A DNA stretch of 7,307 nucleotides from Fidelibacterota bacterium (lineage in GTDB: Bacteria; Fidelibacterota; Marinisomatia; Marinisomatales; UBA1611), in the NCBI GenBank assembly GCA_015658495.1, contig DQOT01000027.1, forward strand, positions 1 through 7,307, in the 5' to 3' direction. The translations under genes were made by a program, and so were the position numbers. The notes beneath the pieces were generated by a model. It did not search any database. It was not told the DNA's origin and was given only the letters and a program-made list of their open reading frames with translations. Positions 5,628 to 7,307 of the stretch are shown in pieces (within the stretch, counting starts at the first letter, position 1; each line of letters opens with the position of its first letter).

Positions 5628-6650
5628 ATGATGTCCATAATCCGAGGTATAATCATAATTCATCTTGTGAGTCTCTGTCTTGCTGCGGAGATTACAAAAT
5701 CCGTTTCTCTTAAAACAGGAAATCAACTTGCTGTTCTTGAGTTCGAAGGATGGGCTGTATCCGAGCCGCTTACAGAATTTATTACAGAGGAAGTTCGTGA
5801 AACAGTCCGTGATTTGAAAATATTCCAGGTCCAGGATCGTGGCATCACCAATCAATTAAAAATTTTCAAACCCAGGAAAAAGGATTATTGGGCCTGTTGG
5901 AGCGAAGAATGTGCCATTGACCTTGGCAGGCACTTAGGCGTGAATTACGTGATTGCAGGCAATATCCAGAAAAAGGGGGATGATGAATTTCTCATCAAGG
6001 GTCGAGTATTTTCCGTAGATATGGAAACCCTGCTCAATGAATTTGCTATGAGCAGTTCCGGGATCACGGACAGCCTTTTGCTGGAAATGAAAAAAATAGC
6101 ATATAATGTGAGCGGACTTCCCGTCCCGGACACGTTGTCCGTGGGTACCGATATGTCTCAAGTTGCCACAACGGAAGATATAAAACGAAAACGGCAATGG
6201 ATCCAACTCCCGCCCATTCCCAGCAAGATTAAAGCACTCATGATGTCCACAGCACTCCCGGGAAGTGGCCAAATTTGGGCAGAAAGAAAATATCCCGGTT
6301 ACGGTTTCATGGGCTTAGAAGCCACCTTAGGTATGGCTGCTTTTATCGCTTACTACCAATATGACAAGGCCTGGGGTGGTTTTCAGGAGACCTATATTGC
6401 ATATCAAAGTGAGACTGATCCCCACGAATTGATGGAATTGCGTCCCCAGATAATCCAATATGCTGCAGATAGCAGGAAATATAATGCGTTGATAAAAAAT
6501 ATCCGCAGTGTGGGATTTTCTATCTGGGCGGTGAATATGGTTCATGCCTATCTTGTAGCACCCAATGATGATTTTTTTGACGGGGAATATTTTTTCGATC
6601 TAGAGTACAAACCCGATGTTAACCAGGTTCAATTCAATATTAATTTTTAA
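5628..6650 (+). CDS. Periplasmic CsgG/TolB-N-like domain protein with a membrane-anchored C-terminal region
   Basis: 340 residues. Signal peptide about 1-20 (ending VSLCLAA, cut before EITKS). Residues about 32-165 follow the CsgG/TolB-N-like alpha/beta pattern: 'QLAVLEFEGWAVSEPL', a helix 'LTEFITEEVRETV', 'FQVQDRG', then 'CWSEECAIDLGRHLGV' and 'NYVIAGNIQKKGDDEFLIKGRVFSVDMETL', ending in a helix with 'IAYNVSGL'. Cys90 and Cys95 flank the 'C-x4-C-AIDLG' motif typical of this group. A basic linker (DIKRKRQW) leads to a second domain with 'STALPGSGQIWAERKYPGYGF' (residues about 207-227), a hydrophobic segment at about 227-244 and another at about 293-311, like the DUF5683-type envelope proteins with an 'LPGxGQ' signature. 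Start choice: two ATGs in a row (5628, 5631), neither with a clear Shine-Dalgarno site. The next gene overlaps its end by 35 bases. Function unknown; an envelope assembly or export accessory role is inferred. Confidence 0.8.
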   Translation: MMSIIRGIIIIHLVSLCLAAEITKSVSLKTGNQLAVLEFEGWAVSEPLTEFITEEVRETVRDLKIFQVQDRGITNQLKIFKPRKKDYWACWSEECAIDLGRHLGVNYVIAGNIQKKGDDEFLIKGRVFSVDMETLLNEFAMSSSGITDSLLLEMKKIAYNVSGLPVPDTLSVGTDMSQVATTEDIKRKRQWIQLPPIPSKIKALMMSTALPGSGQIWAERKYPGYGFMGLEATLGMAAFIAYYQYDKAWGGFQETYIAYQSETDPHELMELRPQIIQYAADSRKYNALIKNIRSVGFSIWAVNMVHAYLVAPNDDFFDGEYFFDLEYKPDVNQVQFNINF

Positions 6651-7185
6651 AATCGTTAGATTTTGCGTACCGTTCCTGATCCTTGGATCCGTTATATTTT
6701 TTTCCTGTGAAGAAGCCAAATATGAATTGGATAATCCTAACGACCCGGAAAATATGGATCTGGACCCCCCGGCCCTTTTTTTTCATCCCCCAGAGATCAA
6801 TACCACCATGGATTCATCCTTTTCGGTGGAACTTTATGGATTAAAATTAAAACCAGCTGCCGCTGCCCATTTGGATGTCCGGTATGATTGGGGCAGCGTT
6901 CAAATTGATTCCGTTGTTGCTGATACTTTTTTTCAGAGTGAGAATGATCCTGTTCAAATTGTAATTGACGAGCAAGGCATACTTGACATTTTTATTTATT
7001 TATTGCCAGATACAGAATCAGACGAGAATGAAGGCGGAACGTGGCCCCTGGCAACAATTTACATGCATCCCGTTTCCACGGGTGAATCGGAACTCCTGTT
7101 TGGTGAAAATACCAGACTTCGGGATGCCAATAATGATTCAGTCAGAATAAAAAGTTTTGGATCGTGTTTTATCAATGTGGAATAA
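6616..7185 (+). CDS. Putative lipoprotein with a cohesin-like beta-sandwich domain
   Basis: 189 residues. The N-terminus is basic and then hydrophobic (FCVPFLILGSVIFFS) and runs into Cys31, followed by 'EEAKYELDNPNDPEN', a typical lipoprotein linker of FCB bacteria. The lipobox (FFS-C) is degenerate at the -3 position. Residues about 51-188 fit a cohesin-like order: 'PPALFFHPPEIN', 'SFSVELYGLKL', 'LDVRYDWGSVQIDSV', a strand with 'QGILDIFIYLLP', 'GTWPLATIYMHPVSTGESEL', 'LRDANNDSV', then 'GSCFINVE'. Cohesin folds bind dockerins in cellulosomes, but in these phyla they are common in other surface proteins, so no cellulosome is implied. ATG at 6616 lies inside the end of the previous gene (35-base overlap). 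No better in-frame start lies between it and the hydrophobic segment. The stop overlaps the next start by 11 bases. Confidence 0.78.
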   Translation: MLTRFNSILIFKIVRFCVPFLILGSVIFFSCEEAKYELDNPNDPENMDLDPPALFFHPPEINTTMDSSFSVELYGLKLKPAAAAHLDVRYDWGSVQIDSVVADTFFQSENDPVQIVIDEQGILDIFIYLLPDTESDENEGGTWPLATIYMHPVSTGESELLFGENTRLRDANNDSVRIKSFGSCFINVE

Positions 7186-7307
7186 ATTATCTCCATCTCC
7201 CCGATTCCGTGTCCTTACCATAATCCTAATCCTTAGTCCCAGGTGGGCATTCTCTCAAGAAAATAACAGTTATTTTTTTATCCCTGATGGTGACTTTGTA
7301 GAATGCA
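7175..7307 (+). CDS. N-terminus of a secreted protein (cut by window end)
   Basis: ATG at 7175 opens a frame to the window end (44 complete codons). It encodes a signal peptide (basic MWNKLSPSPRFR, hydrophobic VLTIILILSP, cut after WAFS) and then a mature start QENNSYFFIPDGDFVEC. The start codon lies within the last codons of the preceding lipoprotein gene, so the two are probably translationally coupled. The product cannot be named from 44 residues. Its position suggests another member of the same envelope-related operon. Confidence 0.65.
   Translation, partial: MWNKLSPSPRFRVLTIILILSPRWAFSQENNSYFFIPDGDFVEC

Noticed and set aside
5934..6272. 112-residue minus-strand open frame within the CsgG-like gene.
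   Set aside because: It lies antisense to a well-supported gene, shows no recognisable domain or signal peptide, and has odd Cys/His-rich composition.

Overview
The window looks like a piece of genome from a marine or environmental member of the FCB superphylum, most like Candidatus Neomarinimicrobiota (Marinimicrobia/SAR406) or a near relative. This is an inference from protein style: two large secreted proteins end in the YPNPFNPSTTIRF-type C-terminal sorting domain of the type IX secretion system (T9SS), Shine-Dalgarno sites are often weak, and nearly every product carries an export signal. All genes lie on the + strand and are tightly packed.

Layout: (1) positions 1-52 hold the last codons of an upstream gene, possibly pcm. 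(2) 89-2134 is best read as ONE gene interrupted by an in-frame TGA at 1481-1483. The TGA falls at the first position of the redox motif of a thioredoxin-fold domain (AFFAPG-U-PVCSPEL). A hairpin of the bacterial SECIS type starts ten bases after it. The product is then a 681-residue secreted selenoprotein: LVIVD-type beta-propeller, ASH/choice-of-anchor-like domain, UxxC redoxin, T9SS tail. A perfect 11-bp palindrome sits inside its T9SS tail. (3) 2292-4850 encodes an 852-residue T9SS cargo whose N-terminal half is seven 51-52-residue tandem repeats, probably a 7-bladed propeller. The only start codon that fits is a non-canonical ATA behind a good AAGGAG site. (4) 4860-5036 is a 58-residue protein with a signal peptide and a tail like the exosortase-type PID-CTERM/PEP-CTERM signals. 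(5) 5040-5540 is a small exported protein of unknown function. (6) 5628-6650 is a CsgG/TolB-N-like periplasmic domain with a membrane-anchored tail. (7) 6616-7185 is a lipoprotein with a cohesin-like domain. (8) 7175 to the window end is the start of another secreted protein.

The genes form at least two close-packed groups: 2292-5540 (gaps of 9 and 3 bases) and 5628-7307 (overlaps of 35 and 11 bases). Almost everything is envelope or surface biology. The most notable element is the apparent extracellular selenocysteine redoxin, which routine gene calling would split into a truncated protein and a separate TTG-started fragment.
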